Of a stretch of DNA of 64,000 nt, positions 8,141-15,987 are shown piece by piece. The translations under genes were made by a program, and so were the position numbers. Every line of letters starts with the position of its first letter. The stretch's first letter is position 1. Source of the DNA: [Mycobacterium] stephanolepidis (GTDB taxonomy: Bacteria > Actinomycetota > Actinomycetes > Mycobacteriales > Mycobacteriaceae); contig NZ_AP018165.1 in the NCBI RefSeq assembly GCF_002356335.1, positions 4,030,001 through 4,094,000 on the forward strand. Reading direction: 5' to 3'. The notes under the pieces were generated by a model that was given only the letters and a program-made list of their open reading frames with translations, made no database searches and was not told where the DNA came from.

Positions 8141-8632
8141 CTAGGTGGTGTAGCTGCCGCCCGGACCGACCACGAAGCCGTTCTGCCAGCGGTTGTTGAC
8201 ACAGGTCAACGTGCCGCCGCCGTCCAAGCCGCAGCTGACCTCGCGGTAACTCAGGCGATGCCCCGGCGCCAGGGGTTTGAAGACGTCACCACCGAGTCCG
8301 TAGATCGGCCGGTCGGTGCTGGCGAAACCGGGGGCGTTACTGCCGCTGACGAGGTTCGCCCCATTGGGCGCCCCGGGCAGCGGGCCGCTACAGCCGTAGC
8401 TGGCATCCGCGCGCTTGATCATGCAGGAGATCCCACCGGGGATGGTGAAGCCGTATGCCGTGTCCGCCAACACGCTGTAGTCCAGCGGTGACACCGGAGT
8501 GAGCCCGTTGACGTTCGGAAGCCCGGACGGGTCAAGAGGATTCGGGGTGTCTGGGTCGGCGGACGCCACGCCCGCCAGCATGACGGCGGCAATCGCGCTG
8601 GTCACAGCGCCAAGAATCGGCAGGGTACGCAT
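8141..8632 (-). CDS. Secreted hypothetical protein
   Basis: 163 residues from ATG 8632; a longer frame to 8680 would overlap the reductase gene upstream. A Sec signal peptide (MRTLPILGAVTSAIAAVMLA) ends at ASA-DP, about residue 25. The mature part has four cysteines (SCMIK, YGCSG, VSCGL, LTCVN), likely two disulfides, and little charge. This resembles the small secreted proteins of mycobacteria that have no known function. It lies 37 bases after the reductase gene and could be the last gene of the oxidative cluster, but nothing in its sequence ties it to that chemistry. Confidence 0.8.
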   Translation of the reverse strand: MRTLPILGAVTSAIAAVMLAGVASADPDTPNPLDPSGLPNVNGLTPVSPLDYSVLADTAYGFTIPGGISCMIKRADASYGCSGPLPGAPNGANLVSGSNAPGFASTDRPIYGLGGDVFKPLAPGHRLSYREVSCGLDGGGTLTCVNNRWQNGFVVGPGGSYTT

Positions 8633-8669
8633 CCCGTGACCATATCCAAGATCGCGCGCAATCTCGCGT

Positions 8670-9737
8670 CTACTGGTCAAAGACGATATCGACGCTGTCG
8701 GTGACCGGAACGGCCTGACAGGCCAGCGTCAGCCCCATCGCCAGGTCGGCATCCACCAGGGTGTCGTTGCGAAGCATCCGCACCTCGCCGCGGCGCACCG
8801 TGCAGGCACACGCGCTGCAGGCACCCTCGCGGCATGAGTACGGCGCATCGATGCCCTGGGCGAGCAGCACATCGAGCAGCGGAGTGTTCCTGGGCCATTC
8901 AACGGTGACCTGTGTGCCGTCGAGTTCCACGGTCGCCTCCGCGGTGTCCCCACCACCCTGCGGGACCACGATGTCGGCGAACGGGTCACCGGTCAGCGAC
9001 TGGTAGAGCTCGATGTGAATGTGGCTGGCCGGCATTCCGACGGCCGACAACGCGGCGCGTGCCCCGTCCATGAACGGCGCCGGGCCACAGATGTAGGTGC
9101 CGTACCGGGTGTAGGCCGCGAACAACTCGGCCATGGCGTCACGGGTGGGCAATCCGCGCTCGGATTCGAGCCAATGCACCACCCGCAGCCGGTCCGGGAA
9201 CTCCACCATGATGTCGTCGATCTCGGCACCGAAGATGACGCTCTGCTCATCTCTGTTCGCGTAGAACAAGTAGACCGTTCCGGCACCGCCCAGCAGCACC
9301 GACTTGGCGATGGACAGCATGGGGGTGATGCCACTGCCTGCCGCGATCAGCAAGAAGTCGCCGTCCAGAGAGCGCGGTACGAAGACCCCCGACGGGGTGA
9401 GCACGGTGATGTGATCACCCACGACGACGTTGTCGCACAGCCAGTTCGACGCGTACCCGCCGTCCGTGCGTTTGATGGTGACGACAAGGTCGTCATCGAG
9501 ATGCGGTGAGCTGGACAGCGAGTAGCAGCGGGCCACCGAACCCGTCCGCTCACTGGGGATCTTCAGTGTGAGGAATTGCCCCGGCCGGTAGCGGAAGGCG
9601 TCGACGAGGGCATCGGGCACCTCGAACACCAGGGATACCGCATCCCCTGTCTCCCTGATGATCTCGACGACCTCCAGCGAATGAACATGGGGGTTACCGG
9701 TTACCTTGGGGGCATCCGGTGTGACGGTGTCTGTCAT
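8670..9737 (-). CDS. Ferredoxin-NADP reductase, KshB/PaaE type
   Basis: 355 residues with three modules: an FAD domain with RCYSLSSSP (70-78), an NAD(P) domain with GSGITPM (134-140) and CGP (217-219), and a C-terminal plant-type [2Fe-2S] domain with Cys302, Cys307, Cys310 and Cys340. Such proteins pass electrons from NAD(P)H to oxygenase components; the closest relative I know is KshB (Rv3571), the reductase of 3-ketosteroid 9-alpha-hydroxylase. It ends the run AurF-like, AurF-like, monooxygenase, SDR, reductase, with only nine bases to the SDR gene, so it probably supplies the AurF-type oxygenase. That pairing is inference. Confidence 0.9.
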   Translation of the reverse strand: MTDTVTPDAPKVTGNPHVHSLEVVEIIRETGDAVSLVFEVPDALVDAFRYRPGQFLTLKIPSERTGSVARCYSLSSSPHLDDDLVVTIKRTDGGYASNWLCDNVVVGDHITVLTPSGVFVPRSLDGDFLLIAAGSGITPMLSIAKSVLLGGAGTVYLFYANRDEQSVIFGAEIDDIMVEFPDRLRVVHWLESERGLPTRDAMAELFAAYTRYGTYICGPAPFMDGARAALSAVGMPASHIHIELYQSLTGDPFADIVVPQGGGDTAEATVELDGTQVTVEWPRNTPLLDVLLAQGIDAPYSCREGACSACACTVRRGEVRMLRNDTLVDADLAMGLTLACQAVPVTDSVDIVFDQ

Positions 9738-9746
9738 CGACGGCGC

Positions 9747-10610
9747 CTAGAGCTCGATACCGAAACGTGCCGCGATCTTCTTGCCCGGCCCGTACTTGCC
9801 GAGTCCGTAGAACGGTGCCATCAGATCCCCGTAGCGCGGTCCGATGATGCGCGGTATGGCGTCGAACACCCGGGCATCGGGACCGATCAACACGCGGGGC
9901 CGATTCTTCTCGACACCCCGCAGAATGATCCGTGCCGCCGAGTCCGGCCGGGTGATCGCCGCGAGCTGGAAGCCCTTTCGGACAGTTTCCCGGTCCACAC
10001 CCTCGGGGATACCGCGCGCACTCGAAGCGATGTTGGTCTTGATCCCACCGGGGTGCACACAGGTGACTCCGACGGGGTACTTGGCCGCCCGGATCTCCTG
10101 ACGAAGCGCCTCGGTGAAGCCACGAACAGCGAATTTCGCTGCGTTATAGGCACTCTGAGATGGGATGCCCATGAATCCAAATACCGACGACACATTGACG
10201 ATGTGGCCGTCGCCCGATTCGATGAGATGCGGCAGGAAGGCCTTGGTGCCGTGCGCAACGCCCCAGAAGTTGATGTTCATCAACCAGTCGAAGTCGTCCC
10301 ATTCCATGTCTTTGACGTCGGCGGACAGTGCGACCCCGGCATTGTTGAACACCAGGTTGACCTGACCGAACTCGTTCTTGACGTCGGCCGCATGGGCGTA
10401 CACGGCGGCCCGGTCGGCGACGTCGAGTTCAAAGGGGATGGCGGTCGCGCCGGCCTTCTCGCAACGCCCGGCGGTATCGGCCACGCCCGCGGTGTCGATA
10501 TCCGAGAGGGCCAGCCGCACGCCGCGCTGGGCCAGATTCAAGGCCAGGCTGCGGCCGATACCCGAACCGGCACCGGTGATGACGGCGACCTTGTTGTCGA
10601 AGTTCTTCAT
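9747..10610 (-). CDS. Short-chain dehydrogenase/reductase (classical SDR)
   Basis: 287 residues. The cofactor motif TGAGSGIG (12-19), NNAG (89-92), catalytic Ser141/Ser142, Tyr155 and Lys159 (YNAAK) are all present, so an active NAD(P)-dependent alcohol/ketone oxidoreductase is expected. The long C-terminal extension (residues 230-287, FYGLGKYGPGKKIAARFGIEL) is seen in mycobacterial SDRs that sit beside FMO-type monooxygenases. It is 33 bases after the monooxygenase and nine bases before the reductase gene, so it is in the same operon; it may form the ketone that the monooxygenase uses. Confidence 0.9.
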   Translation of the reverse strand: MKNFDNKVAVITGAGSGIGRSLALNLAQRGVRLALSDIDTAGVADTAGRCEKAGATAIPFELDVADRAAVYAHAADVKNEFGQVNLVFNNAGVALSADVKDMEWDDFDWLMNINFWGVAHGTKAFLPHLIESGDGHIVNVSSVFGFMGIPSQSAYNAAKFAVRGFTEALRQEIRAAKYPVGVTCVHPGGIKTNIASSARGIPEGVDRETVRKGFQLAAITRPDSAARIILRGVEKNRPRVLIGPDARVFDAIPRIIGPRYGDLMAPFYGLGKYGPGKKIAARFGIEL

Positions 10611-10643
10611 GGTTTCTCGCTTCTGTTGGGCGGAAGTGGCGGC

Positions 10644-12248
10644 CTAGCGTCCGGACAGACTTGGCGAGGTCTGCCGGGGACCGTCGGCGAGGGGAATGGT
10701 CTTGCGCACAGCCGGGCGCACCGCGCCGTCGAACTCATACTCGGTGGGATCGACTTTTCTTGTCTGCGACCAGTATTCGAAGGTGAATCCGGACCACAAC
10801 GTCCGATTCTTGCCGTGCTCGTCCAAGTACCAGCTCTGGCAACCGCCGTTGTTCCAGACCGAACCCTGCAGCTTGCGCTGAACCTCGGCGTTGAACCGGT
10901 CCTGGGCTTCGCGGGTGGGCACAATCGCCTGGGCGTAGGCCTCATCAACGTGTTTGATGGCCTCGGTGACGTAGTGGATCTGTGACTCGATCATGAACAC
11001 GATCGAGTTGTGGCCCAGCCCGGTGTTGGGGCCCAAGAGGAAGAACAGGTTGGGCATACCGGCGATGGTGATGCCGCGATGAGCGGTGACACCCTCTGCC
11101 GACCAACGGTCGCCGAGATCCTCGCCGTTTTGGCCCTTCAGATCCAGATACTTGTACGAGTCGGTGACGTGGAAGCCGGTGCCGAAGATGATGGCGTCGA
11201 CCTTGCGTTCGATTCCGTCGCTGGTGACAACGCCGTCGGCGGTCACCCGCGCGATGGACTCGGTGACCAGTTCCGTCTTCGGGTTCTCGATCGCCTTGTA
11301 GTACGTGGCCGAGCCCAACAGGCGTTTGCACCCGGCCCGGTAATCCGGTGTCACCTTCCGGCGTACGTCCGGATCCGAGATCTGGCTCTTGATGTACGCA
11401 CGGCCTAGCAGCTCAACGCCTTTCAGCAGGGCGGGGCGCCGGTTCATCGCGTATGCGCCGGCCTCGGCGCCGAAATACATGCCGCTGCGGAACAACGCCC
11501 GCAGACCCGGGATGCTCGCGAACGCCCGCTTGGCCGCCGGCCCGAATTCGACATTGCTGCGCGGCAGCACCCATGGGGGCGTGCGCTGGAAGAGTTTCAG
11601 CTCGCCCACCTTGCCGACGATCTCCGGGACGAACTGAATAGCGCTGGCGCCCGTACCGATGACGGCGACCTTCTTGCCGGTGAGGTCGAAGTCGTGGTTC
11701 CACTGCGCGGAATGAAAGACCGGCCCCTCGAAACGGTCGAGGCCGTCGATCTCCGGGATGCTCGGAATGTGCAGGGCGCCGACCCCCGAGATGAGGAACT
11801 GGCAGATGTACTCCTGCCCACCGTCGGTGAACACGTGCCAGCGGTACTCGTTCTCATCCCAATACCCGCGAGTGACGCGTGTGTTGAAGGTGACATGCCG
11901 GTACAAGCCGTATTTGGCGGCGACTTCCTTGAGATAGTCGAAGATCTCGGGCTGCCTGGAAAAGAGTTGATCCCAATTCGACCGCGGCTCGAACGAGAAC
12001 GAGTAGAGGTGCGTAGGTACATCGCATGCCGCGCCGGGATAGGTGTTGTCGCGCCAGGTGCCACCCATTTCACCGGCCTTTTCAAGAATGAGGAACGGCA
12101 CCCCCATCTTCTGCAGCGCGATCGCGGCGCCGATACCCGAGAAGCCGGTGCCGACTATCAGCGCACGGACCCGGATGGGATCGGCAGAGCCGCTGTCGAT
12201 CACAGTGTCAGGCTGCTGTTCTTCGGACGGTGTATCGGTGACAGTCAT
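10644..12248 (-). CDS. Flavin monooxygenase, Baeyer-Villiger type
   Basis: 534 residues from ATG 12248 (a TTG lies three codons upstream). Two Rossmann motifs, GTGFSGIG (33-40) and GTGASAIQ (198-205), bracket the Baeyer-Villiger fingerprint F174-x-G176-x3-H179-x3-W183. The FAD-binding stretch GGTWRDNTYPGA is also present. Such enzymes insert oxygen next to a ketone using NADPH and FAD; mycobacterial relatives include EthA and MymA, which can activate thioamide drugs. The natural substrate is unknown. A hairpin at 12297-12329 separates it from the AurF-like gene, so expression may be partly independent, but gene order argues for one pathway. Confidence 0.9.
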   Translation of the reverse strand: MTVTDTPSEEQQPDTVIDSGSADPIRVRALIVGTGFSGIGAAIALQKMGVPFLILEKAGEMGGTWRDNTYPGAACDVPTHLYSFSFEPRSNWDQLFSRQPEIFDYLKEVAAKYGLYRHVTFNTRVTRGYWDENEYRWHVFTDGGQEYICQFLISGVGALHIPSIPEIDGLDRFEGPVFHSAQWNHDFDLTGKKVAVIGTGASAIQFVPEIVGKVGELKLFQRTPPWVLPRSNVEFGPAAKRAFASIPGLRALFRSGMYFGAEAGAYAMNRRPALLKGVELLGRAYIKSQISDPDVRRKVTPDYRAGCKRLLGSATYYKAIENPKTELVTESIARVTADGVVTSDGIERKVDAIIFGTGFHVTDSYKYLDLKGQNGEDLGDRWSAEGVTAHRGITIAGMPNLFFLLGPNTGLGHNSIVFMIESQIHYVTEAIKHVDEAYAQAIVPTREAQDRFNAEVQRKLQGSVWNNGGCQSWYLDEHGKNRTLWSGFTFEYWSQTRKVDPTEYEFDGAVRPAVRKTIPLADGPRQTSPSLSGR

Positions 12249-12296
12249 GTGGCGCAATCGCTTTCTGTTTTCGAAGATGGACCCTTGGCACGGCAG

Positions 12297-12329
12297 AACT
12301 GGCTCATTGCCACCGGCAACGAGCCAGTT
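12297..12329 (-). terminator. Strong hairpin between the AurF-like and monooxygenase genes
   Basis: AACTGGCTC+ATTGCC (12297-12311) pairs with GGCAAC+GAGCCAGTT (12315-12329) across a three-base loop, with one mismatch in 15. It lies just past the AurF-like stop at 12342. It is probably an intrinsic terminator or attenuator that lowers downstream expression. Confidence 0.65.
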
Positions 12330-12341
12330 CCACTGTCGCGC

Positions 12342-13325
12342 TTATCGCGACTTGATCTCGGCCAGGATGTCGTCGGGCATCGCCCGCGACATCCGCAACA
12401 GTCGGCCGGTGAATTTGCCGTCCAGAAAACCGATCTCGTGCATGAAGCGCATCAACGGCTCCGAAACCCACGTCGCGTTCTCGCGGTAGTTCGGTGACGT
12501 CAGGAAGGCATACAAGCCGCGCAGGGGATGAATACCCACCGACCGGTAAGCCTTCGGGTTGAAGAGCACCGGATAGATGCCGACCACCGACAGGGCGAAG
12601 ACCGCTCGGTGGAATGCGTTGGAGACCGGGCCCCGCTCGGAGATCTGACGCACCAGTTCCTCACGCGCATAGGTGATATGTCGCGCCTCTTCCAGCACGT
12701 GAATCTTCATCAGCTGACGCGCATGCGGCTGCACCGTCTCGTCCATCATCGATTCCCGCTGCGCACGGTCCAGCACCTCCTCGACCAGCAACAGGGTGCC
12801 AAGTCCCGAGGGGCCCAGCGGCACAAAACCTAGGAGCCGGATGACGCGCGTCGCAAACTTGGGATAGGTGTACGGCGCCACTCCGAGCTTGTTCACCAAG
12901 CGACCGAACATGGTGGAGTGCCGCGCTTCCTCGCTGATCTCGGTCAACGCGTAACGACCGTGATCGGTCGCTCCCCCGTTCTGCTCGACAACCTGCCGCC
13001 AGAGCATGGCGCTCAGACCGGTCTCTACGTAGATGCCGAAGCTGAGCACGGAGCCGAGCTCATGGCGCGTCAGCTCGACGCGCTGTTCCTGAGTCAGCTT
13101 GTCCCACAGCTTGGTGCCATACAGCGACGTCCGGCGCGGCGTGGTCCAGTACAAGCCGGGCACTACGGGGGCGTCCCAATCGATGTCGACCTCGCCGTCG
13201 TAGGCACGCTCCGCAGCCGAACGCAGCAGTCGTTGCGCAGTCTTCTGCCGGTCGCCCACGGTCTTGCCCCGCACCGATGAGGCGCCGGCCTCATGCAGTG
13301 CTGCTGGTTGGTCGATGGTCGTCAT
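12342..13325 (-). CDS. AurF-family diiron oxygenase
   Basis: 327 residues. The protein keeps a full set of seven ligands with the spacing known for AurF (p-aminobenzoate N-oxygenase): Glu101, Glu133, His136 (EEARH), Glu182, His209, Glu213 and His216 (HVLEEARH). It should hold a carboxylate-bridged diiron centre and activate O2 for N-oxygenation or hydroxylation. It belongs to the mycobacterial PF11583 group, whose substrates are mostly unknown. Electrons may come from the reductase at 8670-9737. A paralogue lies 92 bases upstream in the same orientation. The promoter carries an AGTACCCG motif that is also found upstream of the paralogue. Confidence 0.88.
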   Translation of the reverse strand: MTTIDQPAALHEAGASSVRGKTVGDRQKTAQRLLRSAAERAYDGEVDIDWDAPVVPGLYWTTPRRTSLYGTKLWDKLTQEQRVELTRHELGSVLSFGIYVETGLSAMLWRQVVEQNGGATDHGRYALTEISEEARHSTMFGRLVNKLGVAPYTYPKFATRVIRLLGFVPLGPSGLGTLLLVEEVLDRAQRESMMDETVQPHARQLMKIHVLEEARHITYAREELVRQISERGPVSNAFHRAVFALSVVGIYPVLFNPKAYRSVGIHPLRGLYAFLTSPNYRENATWVSEPLMRFMHEIGFLDGKFTGRLLRMSRAMPDDILAEIKSR

Positions 13326-13358
13326 TGATCCCGCCCTCCAATTTTATGCATTACTTTT

Positions 13359-13366
13359 AGTACCCG
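13359..13366. promoter_or_regulatory. AGTACCCG motif upstream of the AurF-like gene
   Basis: TTTAGTACCCGTTACTTT surrounds this motif, and a TTACTTT copy also precedes it, 34-41 bases upstream of the ATG at 13325. The same TTTAGTACCCGT core occurs upstream of the paralogue (14430). A common regulator is likely; identity unknown. Confidence 0.45.
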
Positions 13367-13417
13367 TTACTTTGAGTCTTAGCGTTATGCCCTGGTTTGT
13401 CAATCCCCGGCGCGGGA

Positions 13418-14401
13418 TCACAAAAGGCCGCGACCTCCGAGAATCGACCTCGCGGCGCCGGTCGTGAACATTCCTGCGTCCTGGGCGATGTCGAGATACC
13501 GCCGCAACAACACCCGGTTCCGGTGGCGGCTGTTCTCGCTCCGCGCGGCCGCCCTGCGGCCGGCCCGCTCGGTCAGGCCCACACTGCGGTACACCTGCGG
13601 ACGCACGATCAGCGAGGTCGCCAACACCGTCAGCAGCGCAACCGAGACGTCCGCCGGAGCCGGGGGCAGATACCTCCGGGCATCCACGGCGCGGTACAGC
13701 TCGTCCTCGGCGAATTCGAGCTGACGGCGGCCAACCAGAACACAGATCTTTGCGACCTGCCGGACTACGGGCTGCGCCTGCTCATCGGCCTCGAGCTCAC
13801 TCATCAGCTGATGAATCAATCTGTGCAGCAAGAGGATGAATCCGCGACCGAGTGGACCATGCGGAATGAGCGGCACGAGAAAACGCTGCAGGCGCTGCAC
13901 GGCCATCGGCGCGGGCGCAAGCTCCAACCCCGTCTTGTTGATCAGCCGGCCGACCATGGTCGCGTTGCGGCTGATATCGCGAACGCTGGCCAGCAAAAAG
14001 CGGCTGTAGTCATCGGCCAGCGTGTTGCCTTCGATGACATCCCGGAACATCAGGGACGCGAGCGCACCCTGCGCATCCACGACGAAACTCAGCAGACTGA
14101 CCAGCTCCTGGCGTGCCAATTCGTCGCGCTGTTCAACCGACAGCGCATCCCACTCGGGGGTGCCATAGAGCGAAACCCGATGGGATGCCAGCCAATGCAT
14201 CCCGGAGCTCAGCGGCGCATCCCAGTCGATGTCCAGCTCGGGGTCGTAGCTGAGCTCTGTGGCTTCGAAGAGCAATCGGCGCGCCGTCTTGAGGCGATCG
14301 CCCACCCGGCGACGACGCGTGGGAACGCCCCCGTCCACCGTGGTGGCCTGACCGAACTCGTAGTCGGTGTAGTTGATGTCTTTGTAACTACTGGACGTCA
14401 C
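13418..14401 (-). CDS. AurF-family paralogue lacking all diiron ligands (pseudoenzyme)
   Basis: 327 residues from GTG 14401. It aligns end to end with the preceding AurF-like protein (shared GDRxKTAxRLL, DIDWDAP, SLYGT, LLSF, GRLxNK, VYRSVG). At the seven metal-ligand positions it has Gln111, Ile143, Asn146, His193, Cys220, Gly224 and Gln227 in place of Glu, Glu, His, Glu, His, Glu and His. The frame is intact and full length, so this is not random decay. A standard diiron site cannot form. AurF enzymes are dimers, so it could be a regulatory or structural partner of the active copy, or bind a different ligand. It starts the oxidative gene run. Confidence 0.85.
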   Translation of the reverse strand: MTSSSYKDINYTDYEFGQATTVDGGVPTRRRRVGDRLKTARRLLFEATELSYDPELDIDWDAPLSSGMHWLASHRVSLYGTPEWDALSVEQRDELARQELVSLLSFVVDAQGALASLMFRDVIEGNTLADDYSRFLLASVRDISRNATMVGRLINKTGLELAPAPMAVQRLQRFLVPLIPHGPLGRGFILLLHRLIHQLMSELEADEQAQPVVRQVAKICVLVGRRQLEFAEDELYRAVDARRYLPPAPADVSVALLTVLATSLIVRPQVYRSVGLTERAGRRAAARSENSRHRNRVLLRRYLDIAQDAGMFTTGAARSILGGRGLL

Positions 14402-14429
14402 GTCGCTGTCCTCTGATCACCCAAGGTTT

Positions 14430-14458
14430 AGTACCCGTATTAAATAGTATCGGGTACT
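14430..14458. promoter_or_regulatory. Inverted repeat AGTACCCG-N13-CGGGTACT
   Basis: Arms at 14430-14437 and 14451-14458 are perfect complements with an AT-rich centre. They lie between the divergent starts of the ligandless AurF paralogue (14401) and the DUF4873 gene (14520). One arm with the same flank recurs at 13359. It is probably the operator that controls the oxidative cluster in both directions. Confidence 0.6.
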
Positions 14459-14519
14459 CTTTGTTACGCATATGTCAGCGAGCTTGCCGGGCGGCGTCCC
14501 GGTTGTCAAGAGGAGAGTC

Positions 14520-14885
14520 ATGACCCTTCCCCGACAGGACGACACCAACAGCGTCTTCAGCCATAGCCCGCATGACGATTCGGATTACATCGGTGAGGCG
14601 ACGGTGACCGTTCGCGGTGTCGAGATACCGGTCCAGCTGGAGCTCAAGGGGTACAGCGAGCCGATCGACGGCATTTACCGCTGGATCGGCCGCATCAGAC
14701 CCAACGAACAACTGAGCGCGATCGTCGGTGACGAGGCACGCGTGAATGCCACGATCCGCACCACGCATAGCGCACGGGATGCCTTCATCGGTGACCCCGA
14801 CCCGTGGAATCGGTACCGGGTGATCGGGAAGAGCACCCCGCCTTTCCACGTCGCCACCGATCTCTCGGAAGTCGAACCGGAATAA
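14520..14885 (+). CDS. DUF4873 domain protein
   Basis: 121 residues from ATG 14520, chosen because AGAGGAGAG lies just upstream; an in-frame ATG at 14472 is also open. The body (YIGEATVTVRGVEIPVQLEL, then PIDGIYRWIGRI, and GDPDPWNRYRVIGKSTPPF) matches the DUF4873 pattern I know from actinobacteria, where the domain is often fused to or encoded beside flavin monooxygenases. No catalytic residues are evident. It is transcribed away from the AurF/monooxygenase run and shares its operator region, so it may be a small accessory or substrate-binding part of that pathway (inference). Confidence 0.7.
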   Translation: MTLPRQDDTNSVFSHSPHDDSDYIGEATVTVRGVEIPVQLELKGYSEPIDGIYRWIGRIRPNEQLSAIVGDEARVNATIRTTHSARDAFIGDPDPWNRYRVIGKSTPPFHVATDLSEVEPE

Positions 14886-14897
14886 GGACTTTGGCCC

Positions 14898-15461
14898 TTA
14901 TTGTCGTCGAGCGCGAATCAGCGCGACGAGTTCGCGCTCAGCCTCGTGCAAGGGTTGCACCGAGCGCGCCGCCCGCGCCTGCAACAGCGCCCCCTCGATT
15001 GCGCTGACAATCAGCGACGCCACGCCGTCTGCGCCGTCGACCACGCCCGAGTCCCGCAATGAACCCTCCAGCTGTGCCCGCATCCCCAGGAACGCGTCGT
15101 GGGCCGCGGTCCGGATCTGCTCCTCCCCCGGACCCGCGAGCGCGGCCGCCGCATGAGGGCATCCGGTGTCGAAGCCGTGGGTCTGCAGCTGGTTCGTCCA
15201 CCACGTGATGAATTTGGCGAGGACATACTCGACATCGCCACGCGCCCGCAGCGCGCCAAGGAACGCGTTGGCCTGCGCCGAGGCCTCCCGCTCGGCCTCG
15301 GCGATGAGTTCACCCTTCCCCTCCGGGAAGTGCTGATATATGGAGTTCCGGGCCGTACCGCTGCGTTTAAGCAGATCAGCGAGGCCGGTGCCGTACACCC
15401 CGCGTTCGCGCATCATCGCGATCGCGCTATCGATCAGTCGCTGCCGTGGACCCGGTGTCAC
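14898..15461 (-). CDS. TetR-family repressor
   Basis: 187 residues from GTG 15461, preceded by GGTGAGGAGG; the ATG at 15497 lies inside the operator and would add 12 unlikely residues. The helix-turn-helix spans about residues 24-46 (GTGLADLLKRSGTARNSIYQHF), and the C-terminal domain looks like the LmrA/YxaF type. It probably represses itself and the divergent thioesterase gene through two near-identical dyads at 15480-15497 and 15516-15531. A Cys in TGCPHAAAALAG may line the ligand pocket. Ligand unknown. Confidence 0.9.
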   Translation of the reverse strand: MTPGPRQRLIDSAIAMMRERGVYGTGLADLLKRSGTARNSIYQHFPEGKGELIAEAEREASAQANAFLGALRARGDVEYVLAKFITWWTNQLQTHGFDTGCPHAAAALAGPGEEQIRTAAHDAFLGMRAQLEGSLRDSGVVDGADGVASLIVSAIEGALLQARAARSVQPLHEAERELVALIRARRQ

Positions 15462-15479
15462 CTCAGCCTCCTCACCCAA

Positions 15480-15531
15480 ATGGACCGATCGGTCCATGCC
15501 CTGCTAGCGTCGATATGGACCAATCAGTCTA
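15480..15531. promoter_or_regulatory. Two TetR operators in the divergent promoter
   Basis: ATGGACCGATCGGTCCAT (15480-15497) is a perfect 18-base palindrome, and TGGACCAATCAGTCTA (15516-15531) repeats it with three differences in 16. They lie between the TetR gene start (15461) and the thioesterase start (15547). This is the classic arrangement for an autoregulated TetR repressor controlling a divergent operon. Confidence 0.8.
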
Positions 15532-15546
15532 CGCGGAAGGCACGGC

Positions 15547-15987
15547 ATGACCATCGAAATCGAGAACCTGTCCGGGCTCGAACTGCTGCAGAGCATGGGT
15601 GGAACTCCGGAGGCGACGCCACCCATTTCCCGGCTACTCGGGATGCAGATGGAAGAAATCAGCTTCGGTTCCGTCGCATTCAGCGTGGTCACCCGGCCCG
15701 AGTTCGCCAATCCCCTCGGCACCCTGCACGGCGGGATCTGCGCGACGCTGCTCGACTCCGTCATGGGTTGCGCCGTGCACTCCACACTGGAAGCTGGAAT
15801 CGGTTACGGGACACTCGAACTCAAGGTCAACTATGTCCGTACCGTCGCCACCGACGGGGAAAAGCTGATAGCGACGGGCACGGTCTTGCACCCAGGCCGG
15901 AGGGTCGCGACCGCCGAGGGCAAGGTTGTCGACTCCCACGGCAGGCTGGTCGCACACGGGACCACCACGGTGATGGTGTATCGCTGA
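15547..15987 (+). CDS. PaaI-type hotdog-fold thioesterase
   Basis: 146 residues. The hotdog thioesterase signature NPLGTLHGGICATLLDSVMG (56-75) includes His61-Gly62-Gly63 and the acidic residue Asp70 on the central helix. These enzymes hydrolyse acyl- or aryl-CoA thioesters in the cytosol. It is the first gene of a two-gene unit (stop 15985-15987 overlaps ATG 15987) under the TetR dyads. The substrate is probably a small CoA ester linked to the TetR ligand, which cannot be defined from sequence. Confidence 0.88.
   Translation: MTIEIENLSGLELLQSMGGTPEATPPISRLLGMQMEEISFGSVAFSVVTRPEFANPLGTLHGGICATLLDSVMGCAVHSTLEAGIGYGTLELKVNYVRTVATDGEKLIATGTVLHPGRRVATAEGKVVDSHGRLVAHGTTTVMVYR

Noticed and set aside
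8633..8680. Longer start of the secreted protein
   Set aside because: It would overlap the reductase stop and place residues before the signal peptide; ATG 8632 is preferred.
9576..10985. 469-codon plus-strand frame across reductase, SDR and monooxygenase
   Set aside because: It spans three clear genes on the other strand and has no recognisable motifs.
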